From the NCBI GenBank assembly GCA_046349615.1, contig JAXMBZ010000008.1:62001-126000 (forward strand): 64,000 bases of DNA. Reading direction: 5' to 3'. Below the pieces are notes generated by a model. The model was not told the DNA's origin. It did no database searches and was given only the letters and a program-made list of their open reading frames with translations. The stretch's first letter is position 1. Each line of letters starts with the position of its first letter. Shown here piece after piece: positions 19,501 to 27,303 of the stretch. A program made the position numbers and the translations under genes. The stretch comes from JADJNY01 sp046349615 (GTDB lineage Bacteria > Planctomycetota > UBA1135 > GCA-002686595).

Positions 19501-20353
19501 AGAAGCGCGCGCCGTCCGAGGAGAAGTAGCCGTGGTTGCCGCCGGTCATGCAGTAGAGCGTGCGGCAGCTCTGGTTCCCGTCGTCGTCGTTGTCGTCCTG
19601 CCAGAGCGTGCCGAACGAGTCGACGGCGACCTCGTAGTTGTTGCGGAAGTTGTGCGCGAGCACGCTGAGCCCTTCCGCGTTCGCGCCGATGCGCAGGATC
19701 AATCCGCCGGTCCACACGCGGCCGTCGTCGCTGACGAGCCCGGGCTTGTTGTCGGCGAGGAACTCGCCGCCGTCGTTGTAGAGCGAGCCCGAGCGCAGCG
19801 TCCAACCGAGGCGGTCCTTGACGACGTGCGGCCCCGCGTTGCCGGTGTTGAAGTAGAGCTTCCCGTCCGGCCCCGCGACGACGGAGTGGAGGCCGTGGTC
19901 GTGGTCGTGTCCGCCGAAGCCCGTGAGGAACACCTCGCGCTTGTCGGGCACGTCGTCGCCGTTCGAGTCCGTGTAGACGAACAGGTTCGGCGAGCACGAG
20001 ACGTAGACCTTGTCGCCGATCACGGCGATGCCGAGCGGCGCGACGAGGTCCTTCTCCTGCGCGAACACCTTCGACGAGTCGCAGCGGCCGTCGCCGTCCG
20101 TGTCCTCGAGGATCACGACGCGATCGCCGGCGTCGTTGTGCTTGCCCGGGTTCCGCCCGCGCCACTGGCGGTAGTTCACGGCCTCCGTGACCCACACGCG
20201 TCCCTTCGCGTCGACGTCGATCGCGGTCGGGTTGTAGAGCTCTGGCGATTCGGCCCACAGGCTCACCTCGAGCTCGGGGGCGATCTGGAACGACGTCGAA
20301 ACGTCCTCGAAGCGCGGCGCGGCCGCGTCCTGCGGATGGGGGAGCGCGAACAT
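16502..20353 (-). CDS. Secreted multidomain haem-binding protein: beta-propeller, HEAT, NPCBM-like, cytochrome c-like and DUF1080 domains
   Basis: A 1283-residue planctomycete-type protein with several domains in order. An N-terminal beta-propeller (about 20-420) has motifs such as NPTAIDVDAKGRVWVTEAVNY and LEDTDGDGRCD, as in membrane-bound dehydrogenase-type propellers. HEAT-like helices (about 440-650) follow, then an NPCBM-like carbohydrate-binding stretch (YEHGLGTHAASEIAWRL, near 800). A haem-binding domain has ANCAQCHTFQGRGGDVGPDL near residue 966 and a later MPDNV as possible axial Met. Last comes a DUF1080 (3-keto-disaccharide hydrolase-like) domain starting LFDGKTLAGWTFH near 1098. 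Together these suggest periplasmic sugar oxidation and cleavage coupled to electron transfer; the substrate is unknown. A clear hydrophobic signal peptide is not evident from the ATG at 20353, so an upstream start is possible. Confidence 0.88.
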   Translation of the reverse strand: MFALPHPQDAAAPRFEDVSTSFQIAPELEVSLWAESPELYNPTAIDVDAKGRVWVTEAVNYRQWRGRNPGKHNDAGDRVVILEDTDGDGRCDSSKVFAQEKDLVAPLGIAVIGDKVYVSCSPNLFVYTDSNGDDVPDKREVFLTGFGGHDHDHGLHSVVAGPDGKLYFNTGNAGPHVVKDRLGWTLRSGSLYNDGGEFLADNKPGLVSDDGRVWTGGLILRIGANAEGLSVLAHNFRNNYEVAVDSFGTLWQDDNDDDGNQSCRTLYCMTGGNHGYFSSDGARFWNADRRPGQEVQRAHWHQDDPGVVPNGCINGAGGPTGVAVYEGELLPAKYQGAILDCDAGANVVYAHLPRAKGAGYELEKTVLLTSRTGRGDDRSSTWFRPSDVCVATDGALYVSDWWDPGVGGHAAGDKLAYGRILRIQPKGAKPLKPVYDVSKLQGAIAALCSPAVNVRVLGYRALVMERGLAVRPLRELYASKNPRYRARALWTLAQIPDEGQKAIDLALRDADPDLRIAAWRAQCQKPPFLPQYALQLSKENATPAVLREVALSLREQNISYASNPWMEVAKAWDGRDPWLLEALGIGAQGKESQLYDLYFQGDTRPVLEWSPAQAGIAWRLHPKQAIPALTARGRATSLTPAERRRAVDALAFCKERDAAEAMLQIALAGPDDVRELATWWVRHKDESDWSEYRLAKDLAPVGRAGNASAKLVWSSGVLEQGSKACDVDVTGARSLWLVVTSGARGNGHDWSDWLDARLVGAQGETRLDTLPWASANAEWGAVHANANANGGPLVLDGKTYEHGLGTHAASEIAWRLPEGRFTRFQALCALDDGGAKQPNAHPDVEFQVWIDAPEDRSAFRALVAKLQDAAASESERANAARALAADKEGGLLLIQLANEGKLAETVRAAAAGAIYSNPDMAVRALAVSAFPRATASGKPLPPAKELASLAGDGARGETLFRGAKANCAQCHTFQGRGGDVGPDLTEIGRKYGREALLDAILNPSAAIAFGYDTWVVETKDGRLYSGFVLADADKLVIKDTKGTREVIDAGEVESREKQKLSAMPDNVALGLEPQELADLATFLQEGRATKHVLGTPVQLFDGKTLAGWTFHLNDANARMEDVWSVADGVLHCKGTPIGYLRTEKDYTNFELTLEWRFPAGSKPGNSGVLLRVQAPDTVWPKSIEAQLESRNAGDIWNIGEFPMNVEKSRTDGRHTAKALPCNEKPIGEWNRYRIRLDGGDLELEVNGEVQNRAKWCDVVPGKIALQSEGAAIEFRNVVLRPIE

Positions 20354-20360
20354 GCGCGAC

Positions 20361-20388
20361 AGCGTAGCGGGCGCGCGCGCGCTACGCT
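20361..20388. promoter_or_regulatory. Inverted repeat between divergent genes
   Basis: AGCGTAGC (20361-20368) and GCTACGCT (20381-20388) are exact inverted copies separated by a 12-nt alternating GC stretch, within the 43-bp gap between the multidomain haem protein (minus) and the methyltransferase (plus). It could be a shared operator or a hairpin in either 5' leader. Confidence 0.4.
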
Positions 20389-20396
20389 GCTGCGCC

Positions 20397-21278
20397 ATGA
20401 GCCGATCCACACCGCGCGTCCCCGACCCCGAGACCTTCAAAGCGAGCCAGCGCGAGCTCTGGAGCGACGTCGCCGCCGGTTGGCGCAAATGGTGGCGCAT
20501 CTTCGAGGCCGGCGCGCAGCCGCTCTCCGATCGCATGGTCGAGCTCGCGCGCGTCGGACCGGGCGCGCGCGTGCTCGACGTCGCGACGGGGATCGGCGAG
20601 CCCGCGCTCACCGCGGCGCGCGTCGTCGGCGCGAAGGGATGCGTGCTCGGCACCGATCTCGCGCCGCAGATGGTCGCGCTCGCGTCGGAGCGCGCGCGCG
20701 AGCTCGGCCTCGCGCACGCGGAGTTCCGCGAGCTCGACGCGGAGCGCCTCGACGTCCCGCCCGCGAGCTTCGACGTCGCGCTCTCGCGCTGGGGGATCAT
20801 GCTCGTGATGGACTCGGCCGCCGTCCTGCGCGGCATGCACCGCGCGCTCGTGCCCGGCGGCCGCGTCGTCGCCGCGGTGTGGGGCGCGAAGGGCACCGTG
20901 CCGTTCATGACGATCGCGGGCGACGTCGCGCAGGCGGAGCTCGGTCTCCCGCCCGCGTCGCCGGAGCTCCCCGGCCCGCTCAAGCTCGGTCGTCCGGGCC
21001 AGCTCGCCGAGCTCCTCCGCGCCGCGGGCTTCGAGTCCGTCGAGGAGGAGCGCGTCGAGACCGTGCTCGCGTTCGCGTCGGCGCAGGAATACGTCGCGTT
21101 CCTCCAGGACCTCTCCGCGACGCTGCGGCGCGCGCTAGAGGAGCACCCGCCCGCCGCCCGCGAGCGCGTTTGGGCCGGCGTCGCGCGCGAGGCCGAGCGA
21201 CATCGCGCCGCCGACGGACGCATCGTCTTCCGAAACGAAGTGCGCGTCGCCCACGGTGCCCGCCCCCGCGGGGCGTGA
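20397..21278 (+). CDS. Class I SAM-dependent methyltransferase (UbiE-like)
   Basis: A 293-residue cytoplasmic methyltransferase. The AdoMet-binding motif I (GARVLDVATGIGEPAL), the acidic end of strand 2 (VLGTDLAPQMV), motif II-like DAERLDVPPASFDVALSRWGIM and the post-motif RALVPGGRVVAAVWG are in standard order, similar to UbiE/COQ5-type enzymes and to polyketide or lipid methyltransferases. The N-terminal ELWSDVAAGWRKWWRIFEAG segment is also seen in that group. The substrate cannot be told. It is transcribed away from the multidomain haem protein and is followed by a T8-containing terminator candidate. Confidence 0.87.
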   Translation: MSRSTPRVPDPETFKASQRELWSDVAAGWRKWWRIFEAGAQPLSDRMVELARVGPGARVLDVATGIGEPALTAARVVGAKGCVLGTDLAPQMVALASERARELGLAHAEFRELDAERLDVPPASFDVALSRWGIMLVMDSAAVLRGMHRALVPGGRVVAAVWGAKGTVPFMTIAGDVAQAELGLPPASPELPGPLKLGRPGQLAELLRAAGFESVEEERVETVLAFASAQEYVAFLQDLSATLRRALEEHPPAARERVWAGVAREAERHRAADGRIVFRNEVRVAHGARPRGA

Positions 21279-21279
21279 T

Positions 21280-21335
21280 CCGTTCCGGACCGAGGAGCGT
21301 CCGGCGCGCGCGCGACGGCCGAACGGAGCTTTTTT
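21280..21335 (+). terminator. Terminator candidate with T8 tract
   Basis: CCGTTC (21280-21285) can pair with GAACGG (21319-21324), and CCGGAC (21285-21290) with GTCCGG (21299-21304) inside it. AGC and eight T residues (21328-21335) follow directly. This is the best intrinsic-terminator signature in the window and lies just after the methyltransferase stop. Confidence 0.6.
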
Positions 21336-21449
21336 TTCGCTTCGACCGGGCGCGGCGCTCTCCTCACGCGCGCCGTTCCTCACCGTAGGCGGCGCCGCGT
21401 GGCATCATGCCCGCGGCCCGGGCCGACCGATGAGGCCCACGAGACCACC

Positions 21450-21962
21450 ATGAAGCCGATCCTCACGCTCCTCCTCGCCGTCCCCGCCGTCGCGTTCACG
21501 CTCTCCGCCGCGCTCCAGCAGACGAGCTTCGAGCTCAAGCCCGACAAGGACAACGTCGTGGCGAGCCGGCTCGAGGGCGTGTGGGTGCTCGAGGAGGACG
21601 AGACGCACCGTACCGGCGGCGAGAAGCACCCGCTCGGCTTCGCGTTCGTGCGCGACGACAAGGCCGCGGCGCGGATCCCCGCGAAGTACAAGGAGCTGCT
21701 CTCGAGCGACCTCTACCTGTGCGGTGACGTGCAGATCGAGCGCGACACCGTCCCGTTCGTTCTGACGACCGCGCACGGCAACCCGCGCGTGGTGACGTTC
21801 CGCGGGAGCGCGAACGATCCGTACGCGTCCGCGCAGTCGTTCAACGTGATGCTCTGCCCCGCGATGGAGAAGTCGAAGGACAAGCTCTTCGTCGGCGGCG
21901 ACAAGAACGACCGGCCGTTCTCGGTCTACGTGCGGAAGAACTTGGCGCCGGACAAGGGCTGA
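21450..21962 (+). CDS. Small secreted protein, unknown
   Basis: A 170-residue exported protein with signal peptide MKPILTLLLAVPAVAFTLSA. The mature part begins with charged residues and carries LEGVWVLEEDETHRTGG, which resembles the opening strand of lipocalin-like or stress-type small beta proteins (an 'effect/weight' domain), then PFVLTTAHGNPRVVTFRG and a C-terminal KLFVGGDKNDRPFSVYVRK. It has one cysteine in LYLCGDV and one in VMLCPAM, possibly a disulfide. I do not recognise the family. It stands alone downstream of the T8 terminator and is convergent with the oxidase gene. Confidence 0.7.
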   Translation: MKPILTLLLAVPAVAFTLSAALQQTSFELKPDKDNVVASRLEGVWVLEEDETHRTGGEKHPLGFAFVRDDKAAARIPAKYKELLSSDLYLCGDVQIERDTVPFVLTTAHGNPRVVTFRGSANDPYASAQSFNVMLCPAMEKSKDKLFVGGDKNDRPFSVYVRKNLAPDKG

Positions 21963-21987
21963 GCGAACGCGACGAAGCAGCGGCGCG

Positions 21988-23016
21988 TCAGGCTGAGCGC
22001 GCTCGAGCGTGCGGCGCGGACTGCGCGCCGTCGGTGACGAGCCGCGCGACCTCCGCCGCGGTGCCCCAGGCGAGCGTGACGCCCGCGCGGCCGTGGCCGT
22101 AGGCGTGCACGAGCGGCTTCCCGGGCGCGAGCTCCACGCGTTCGACGCGCACGCAGTCCTCTTGCGCGCCGATCTTGCGCGCCGGGCGCAGGCCCGCGAG
22201 CGCGCGCAGCCGCTGCCGGCCGAAGCGCTCCGCGTGCGCGACGCCGGTGCGGGCGAGGAGCTCCCGCGCGCGCTCGAGCATCGCGGAAAGCGTCGGCTCG
22301 TCGCACTCCTCGATCCACTCGTCGGGCTCGAACGTGCCGCCGATCACGACGTGGTCGTGGAACGGGATCACGTACGTGCACGGCCCGCTGCGCGCGTCGT
22401 CGACGACGATCGTGTCGAGGTGCAGCGTGTTCGGAACGTGCAGCACCTGTCCGCGCACGGGGTGGAGCGCGTCGTCGTGCGCGAGCCGGCGCGCGCCGAG
22501 CCCGGCCGCATGGACGACGAGCTCGAAGCCCTCGTCGAATGGCTCGGTGAGGTCGAGCAGACGCGCGCTCACGAACGCGCCGCCGAGTTCGTGCTCGAAC
22601 CGCCGCTCGAGCCACGGCGCGAAGCGCGTCATGTCCATGCGCGGCAGCACCGCGGCCCAGCCGTCGCGCCACGGAGCGGGGAGCTCGGTCAGGCGCTGGA
22701 AGCCCTGCACGTCGGCGGTCCACGCCGGGAGCGCGGCGAGCGGTTCGCGCGCGAGCTCACGGAACAGCGCGAGGTCGACGCCGCTCTCCGGCGTCGTCCG
22801 CGCGAGCTCCTCGAACGTGCGCAGCGACTCGCGCACCCACGCGAGCATCCGCTCGGAGAGCGGGCCGCGCGGCGGGGTGAACGCGGCCGCGGCGCGGTCG
22901 GAGGTCGTGTCGGGCGTCCGCCGCTCCGCGTAGATCGTCACGGAGTGTCCGCGCTCGAGCAGGCGGATGCCCGCCGTGAGCCCGACGACGCCAGCGCCGA
23001 CGATTGCGATCTGCAT
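21988..23016 (-). CDS. FAD-dependent D-amino-acid-oxidase-like enzyme
   Basis: A 342-residue flavoprotein of the DAO family, predicted to oxidise a D-amino acid or similar amine to an imino acid with release of hydrogen peroxide. The N-terminal dinucleotide-binding motif is intact (IAIVGAGVVGLTAGIRLLERGHSVTIYAE). Other family features are the SDRAAAAFTPP segment, the ADVQGFQRLTELP region, VVHAAGLGARRL, HPVRGQVLHVP, YVIPFHDHVVIGGTFEPDEW and the C-terminal VHAYGHGRAGVTLAWGTAAEV, all as in eukaryotic-type D-amino-acid oxidases. The ATG at 23016 places the FAD motif at the very N-terminus as usual. A 7-bp palindrome (GCTCCGC-GCG-GCGGAGC, 23023-23039) lies just upstream. Confidence 0.9.
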   Translation of the reverse strand: MQIAIVGAGVVGLTAGIRLLERGHSVTIYAERRTPDTTSDRAAAAFTPPRGPLSERMLAWVRESLRTFEELARTTPESGVDLALFRELAREPLAALPAWTADVQGFQRLTELPAPWRDGWAAVLPRMDMTRFAPWLERRFEHELGGAFVSARLLDLTEPFDEGFELVVHAAGLGARRLAHDDALHPVRGQVLHVPNTLHLDTIVVDDARSGPCTYVIPFHDHVVIGGTFEPDEWIEECDEPTLSAMLERARELLARTGVAHAERFGRQRLRALAGLRPARKIGAQEDCVRVERVELAPGKPLVHAYGHGRAGVTLAWGTAAEVARLVTDGAQSAPHARARSA

Positions 23017-23336
23017 GCGGATGCTCCGCGCGGCGGAGCGGACGGGACAAGGTACCCGATGCGGTTCGAGGGCGGGGGAACGTCCTCGGCGCGGGCCGGT
23101 CGCTCGCATCGTCCGCGTCCCGAAGGGAACTCGGAACCGACGCCCACGCCGGGGACGTCCGCGGAGAGTGGCTCCGGCGCGCGCGAACGTTGCGCGCGGG
23201 GCGGAACTTCCTGCCGGAGGCGGTCGAGCGGAATTCGGGAGCCCGAAATGCAGTTTCGTATGCGGGGCTGCCGATGGAGATCCGGCAGCCCATCCACGCG
23301 GCGTCCGCGACTTCGAACGACCGGAAGGACGCCCTC
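23017..23336. other. Divergent intergenic region
   Basis: This 320-bp gap separates the oxidase (minus) from the secreted protein (plus). It holds the short palindrome GCTCCGC-GCG-GCGGAGC (23023-23039) 7 nt upstream of the oxidase start and a GGAAGGA ribosome-binding site for the plus-strand gene. No other feature is apparent. Confidence 0.4.
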
Positions 23337-24335
23337 ATGTTCCGCGCCACGCGCCTCAAGCAGATCGCCACCCTCGCCCTCGCCCTCGCCTCGATCGACG
23401 CGCTCGCGTCGTTCCACCGACCTTCCGCGCCGACGCGCCGCTCGCACCGCGGTCCGCCGTCGATGCTGACGTCCGGCGGCGGCGGCTTCGTCGGCGCCGC
23501 GGTGTCGGCCCGGCTCCTCTACGTCTGGGACAACACGCTGCCGGGCGACTCCGTGCGCACCGGGCAGCTCCTCGAGTTCTGCCGGCGCAACGGCATCGGC
23601 ACGATCGCGATCGACTGCGCTCCGCTCGGCGGCTCGCCGACCGCGAACGCGGCGCGCTATCGGAGCTTCGTCGCGAGCGCGCACGGGCGGGACCTCGACG
23701 TGCTCGCGCTCGCCGGCGATCCGTGGTGGACGGTGCCCGCCGTCACGACGCTGCAGAACCCGGGCGGGAGTCAGGAGACCGGCTGGCGTTTCTACGCGCA
23801 GGTGCGCGCGAGCAACGCGGGCTTCGACGGCGTGCTCGACGTGTCGGAGCCGTACCAGCGCGACCCCGCCGCCTTCTGGAACGACCCGGCGACCGCGGGG
23901 CAGGGGCTCGTCGACTTCCTCGCCGGCGTGCGCGCGCGGCTCGGCGGTCTGCCGCTCCTGCACGCGATCCCGTACTGGTACGACGAGGATCCGCGTTGCA
24001 CGGTGCGGCTCGCGGGTTCACCCAGCGCGAAGCCGCTGAACCAGTACGTGCAGCCGCTCGTCGACGTGACCGTGCTGCTCGAGAACCGCGACGTCGCGTT
24101 CGGGTCGGACGGCATCATCGCGCACAGCCAGGGCGAGCTCGCGGTCGGACCGTGCATCCTCGGCGTCGAGACGCAGGACCTCGGGCCGACGGGCGACGAG
24201 CTCACCTTCTGGGAGGAGGGGCGCGCCGCGATGGAGCGCGAGCTCGCGCTCGTCGCGCTCGCGCGCCTCAACCAGCCGAACCTCCGCGGGTTCGCGCTGC
24301 ACCACTACGCGAGCTTCGCGAGCCTGCGTCCGTGA
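23337..24335 (+). CDS. Secreted protein, possible glycosidase-like TIM barrel
   Basis: A 332-residue exported protein (GGAAGGA ribosome-binding site, signal peptide MFRATRLKQIATLALALASI). I do not recognise the family. The alternation of strands and helices (LLYVWDNTLPGD, IGTIAIDCAPLGG, LDVLALAGDPWWT, FDGVLDVSEPYQRD, LPLLHAIPYWYDED, DVTVLLENRDVAFGSDGII, GPCILGVETQDLG, FALHHYASF) suggests a TIM barrel with acidic residues at strand ends, as in glycoside hydrolases or polysaccharide-related enzymes. Catalytic residues cannot be assigned with confidence. It ends 13 bp from the convergent PQQ-type propeller gene. Confidence 0.7.
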   Translation: MFRATRLKQIATLALALASIDALASFHRPSAPTRRSHRGPPSMLTSGGGGFVGAAVSARLLYVWDNTLPGDSVRTGQLLEFCRRNGIGTIAIDCAPLGGSPTANAARYRSFVASAHGRDLDVLALAGDPWWTVPAVTTLQNPGGSQETGWRFYAQVRASNAGFDGVLDVSEPYQRDPAAFWNDPATAGQGLVDFLAGVRARLGGLPLLHAIPYWYDEDPRCTVRLAGSPSAKPLNQYVQPLVDVTVLLENRDVAFGSDGIIAHSQGELAVGPCILGVETQDLGPTGDELTFWEEGRAAMERELALVALARLNQPNLRGFALHHYASFASLRP

Positions 24336-24348
24336 ACGGAGCGCGCGA

Positions 24349-26043
24349 TCACCACGTGATCCGCACGCCGTTCGTCACGTTGAACGTCTGCGGCGGGCAG
24401 AAGCCCGCCGCGGCGTTGCGGTAGTAGGTCTGGTACGCGCGCGTCGCGCCGGAACCCGGCACGACGCCGCCGCGCTGCGCGAGCGTCACCGTGTCCGTGG
24501 AGTCGGGGAAGCGGCTCGCGCCCGCGACGTTCACGCGGGTGCGCAGGCGCAGCAGCGTGCCGCCCGTGCAACGCACGCCGTCGCCGAAGAGCGCGTCGTC
24601 GAGCGCATCGCCCTGGAGGTAGATGCACGCGACCGTCGCGGGCATGCCGAGTCCGTTCAGCACGACCGTGTCGAGCGCGGGACGTCCCGAGGCGAGGAGC
24701 AAGGCGCCCGACGAGTTCACGGAGTTCGCGCATCCGCGGCCGCGATCGCCGTGGTTCGCGCACGGGCAGTCGCTCGTGTGCGACGGGTCGAGGCCGTCGC
24801 CCGCGCAGAACGGCGTCATCGGCGGCGTCGCGCGGTACGCGATCACGCTCGTGCCGATGCCCGCGACGACGAGCGTGCCATCGGCGCCGATCGCGGGCGA
24901 GCCGATGTTCGCGTTCGGGACGGAGAGGCTCCACCGCGGCGTGAGGTCCGCTTCCCAGCACGTGAACGCGCCGCCGGTGAACCCGCCGTTGTTCATGTAG
25001 ACGCGGCCGAGCGCGTCCGTCGCGATGCGCGGCTCGAAGAAGTCGACCGTCTGCGCGCCCGTCGTCCCGAGCGCCGCTCCGGTCGCGGGATCGAGGCGCG
25101 TGAGCTGCTTCCCGGGCTCGACCATGTAGACCGTGTCGTCGGGGCCGACGCCGAGCTCCATGCGCGTGCCGTAGCCCGCGGTCACGTGCCAATTCTCGAC
25201 GATCGAGCTGCCCGTGTCGTGGAACGCGTAGAAGAAGTCGACCGCGACGTTGTTCTGCACGCGCTGGAAGTAGATCGTCCCGTCGCGCCCGACGAACGGC
25301 GTGTTCTGCACGAGGAAGCCCGGCATCAGCGAGCTCTGGTACTGGAACGCGCCCGTGTTCGCGTCGAAGCGCTTCACGACCTGGCCGCCCGCGACCGTGT
25401 CGACCGCGTAGAGCGCGTCGCCGTGCCGCGCGACTCCGCAGTTGCCGCTGACGGAGCCCGTGCGCGTCGCGTGCCACACCGTCGTGCCGTTGAGCGCGTC
25501 GATGCGCCAGATGTCGCGGAAGCTCCCGACGATCGGATCGCCGTCGTCGGCGAACACGACGCCGTCGTACGCGCCCGCGTCGATCAGGTCCGTGCTCTGC
25601 CACAACGTCGCGCCGGTGACCGCGTCGAGGCAGTGGAGCTTCGCGTGCACGCTCGCGCCGTTGCCCGAGCGCGACGCGTACACGCGGCCGTTCTTCACGC
25701 CCGCGACCCACGTCGTCCAGTCGCCCGGGTTGAACGGGAGGTGCGCGAACCACAGCTCCGCGCCGGTGTCGAGGTCCATGCAGACGACGGGCGAGCCGTT
25801 GGGTTCGCCGGAGGGCGGGAAGCCCGTCTGCCGCACGAGGAAGACGCGGCGGTCCTCGATGACGGGCTGCCACGCGATGATCGAGCTCCGTCCGCCGCTC
25901 CAGAGCACGCTCGGCGTCTCGGGGCCGACCTCGAAGGTGCGCCCGTTGCGCTCGGGAGCTCCGCCGGAGTTGGGCCAACCTTGGGCGAAGACGGGGGTGG
26001 CGAACGACAGGGAGGCGAGGGCAACGAACGCGCGATCGAGCAT
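24349..26043 (-). CDS. Secreted PQQ-type beta-propeller with shared C-terminal module (type A)
   Basis: A 564-residue exported protein (signal peptide MLDRAFVALASLSFATPVFA). Residues about 25-410 form a quinoprotein-like propeller with repeated strands such as VVCMDLDTGAELWFAHL, LHCLDAVTGATLWQSTDL, IWRIDALNGTTVWHATR and KRFDANTGAFQYQSS. The residues needed for PQQ catalysis are not evident, so it is more likely a structural or binding propeller. The last roughly 150 residues are the shared module: DCPCANHGDRGRGCANS, GLGMPATVACIYLQGD, RFPDSTDTVTLAQRGGVV, YRNAAAGFCPPQTFNVTNG and a terminal Trp. It shows that the module is attached to unrelated N-terminal domains. Confidence 0.87.
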   Translation of the reverse strand: MLDRAFVALASLSFATPVFAQGWPNSGGAPERNGRTFEVGPETPSVLWSGGRSSIIAWQPVIEDRRVFLVRQTGFPPSGEPNGSPVVCMDLDTGAELWFAHLPFNPGDWTTWVAGVKNGRVYASRSGNGASVHAKLHCLDAVTGATLWQSTDLIDAGAYDGVVFADDGDPIVGSFRDIWRIDALNGTTVWHATRTGSVSGNCGVARHGDALYAVDTVAGGQVVKRFDANTGAFQYQSSLMPGFLVQNTPFVGRDGTIYFQRVQNNVAVDFFYAFHDTGSSIVENWHVTAGYGTRMELGVGPDDTVYMVEPGKQLTRLDPATGAALGTTGAQTVDFFEPRIATDALGRVYMNNGGFTGGAFTCWEADLTPRWSLSVPNANIGSPAIGADGTLVVAGIGTSVIAYRATPPMTPFCAGDGLDPSHTSDCPCANHGDRGRGCANSVNSSGALLLASGRPALDTVVLNGLGMPATVACIYLQGDALDDALFGDGVRCTGGTLLRLRTRVNVAGASRFPDSTDTVTLAQRGGVVPGSGATRAYQTYYRNAAAGFCPPQTFNVTNGVRITW

Positions 26044-26101
26044 GGGGGACTCCGTGAGGCGAGCGACCCCGAGCCTACCCCACCTGCGGTCTTCCGGCAG
26101 C

Positions 26102-27178
26102 CTACGGTCGGGTGAAGACGCCGGACGGGAACGTGCCGTCGACCTCCGTGCGGCTCTGCAGCTTCTCGCGCCCGGAAGACTGCTGACCCCCGAACTCGGT
26201 GACGAGCAACATCGGCGAGCGGACTCCCTTCGATTCGGAGCCCACCCGGTAGAAGCGGCGGGTCGGGCCGTAGTTCGTCCCCGCACCGCGCCCGCGGAAG
26301 AGCACGCTCACGATCTCCCCGGTCCGGGCGTCGAGGCCGAGCTCCGTTCGCGTGTTGGCGAAGGAGACGGCGACGCGCGTGGTCCCGGACGCATCCGTCG
26401 CCCTCGGCTCGAGGACGACCGCGCGGAAGTCGCTCCGCAGGCGCGCGCGCAGGATCAGGAGCGGTTCGCGCGCGAGCCGGCGCTCGAAGTCGCGCCGTGC
26501 GCTCGCGTGCTCGTCTTCGGTCTTGCCGCCCGTGTACCAGGCGAAGCACTCCGACTTGCGGAGGACCGTCTTCGACTCCCAGTCGCCCCAGGCCTCTCGC
26601 AGGCAGACGTCGTCGGGGAACTCGAACGACAACTCGCGCACACGCTGCGTCGGTCCGTCCTTTCCCTGTACCTCCCAGGTCTCGAGCAGCTGGAGGCGCT
26701 GCATGCCGTCGATGGCCTTCGCGCCGCCGTGCGCGGCCACCGCGCGTTCGATCCACTGGCGTCCGGACTTCAACGCGGTTTCGTCACCCTCCACGGGCGC
26801 TTCGTCCGGATCGAGGTGCGAAGCGGGGTCCTTCTTGAAGCCCTCGCGGCACGCTTCCGACGCGAAGACGTAGATGCGGCCGTCGTGGACCCAGAAGCGA
26901 TCGGGCGAGCCGGAGCCGGAGCCCGGCCCCATGCGTCCGCACGCGCCGCCCCACTGGATGCCGAGGCGTTCGGGGTCGGCGAGGAAGGCCTGCTTGTTCT
27001 CCTCGCTCACGAAGAGATACCGGTGCGGAGCGCGGTCGACGACGAACTTCGCGTCGCCCGCGACCTCCTTGCCGCGCGTGAGCTCGACGGGGTCGAGGCC
27101 CTTCAGCGCGGGAGCCGGTGGGTCCTGGACGGGGAACAGGCCCGCGAGCGCGAGACCGAGGGCGGCGAGAAGCGACAT
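26102..27178 (-). CDS. Secreted YHS-domain protein
   Basis: A 358-residue exported protein. A GGAGGT ribosome-binding site precedes the ATG and the N-terminus is a signal peptide (MSLLAALGLALAGLFPVQ). Residues about 28-75 resemble a YHS domain (DPVELTRGKEVAGDAKFVVDRA, HRYLFVSEENKQAFLADPERL), a small metal-associated module; a second similar half may be present (GRIYVFASEACREGFKKDP). The rest (about 115-358) resembles lipoprotein-carrier-like or outer-membrane lipoprotein sorting folds, beginning with WIERAVAAHGGAKAIDGMQRLQ, a pattern common in planctomycete secreted proteins. Metal or lipid binding is inference. It is in tandem with the propeller gene, 58 bp upstream of it. Confidence 0.75.
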   Translation of the reverse strand: MSLLAALGLALAGLFPVQDPPAPALKGLDPVELTRGKEVAGDAKFVVDRAPHRYLFVSEENKQAFLADPERLGIQWGGACGRMGPGSGSGSPDRFWVHDGRIYVFASEACREGFKKDPASHLDPDEAPVEGDETALKSGRQWIERAVAAHGGAKAIDGMQRLQLLETWEVQGKDGPTQRVRELSFEFPDDVCLREAWGDWESKTVLRKSECFAWYTGGKTEDEHASARRDFERRLAREPLLILRARLRSDFRAVVLEPRATDASGTTRVAVSFANTRTELGLDARTGEIVSVLFRGRGAGTNYGPTRRFYRVGSESKGVRSPMLLVTEFGGQQSSGREKLQSRTEVDGTFPSGVFTRP

Positions 27179-27303
27179 GAGACCTCCGATTCGGGACGAC
27201 GAACGCGACGTCACTTTGTCCGACTCGAGCCGTTCGTGCGGGGGAATCTCCCGCCTTTTCGCCCGGCTCCCGAGTGGTGCAGGTTTGGCCCGGGGTGAGC
27301 GGC

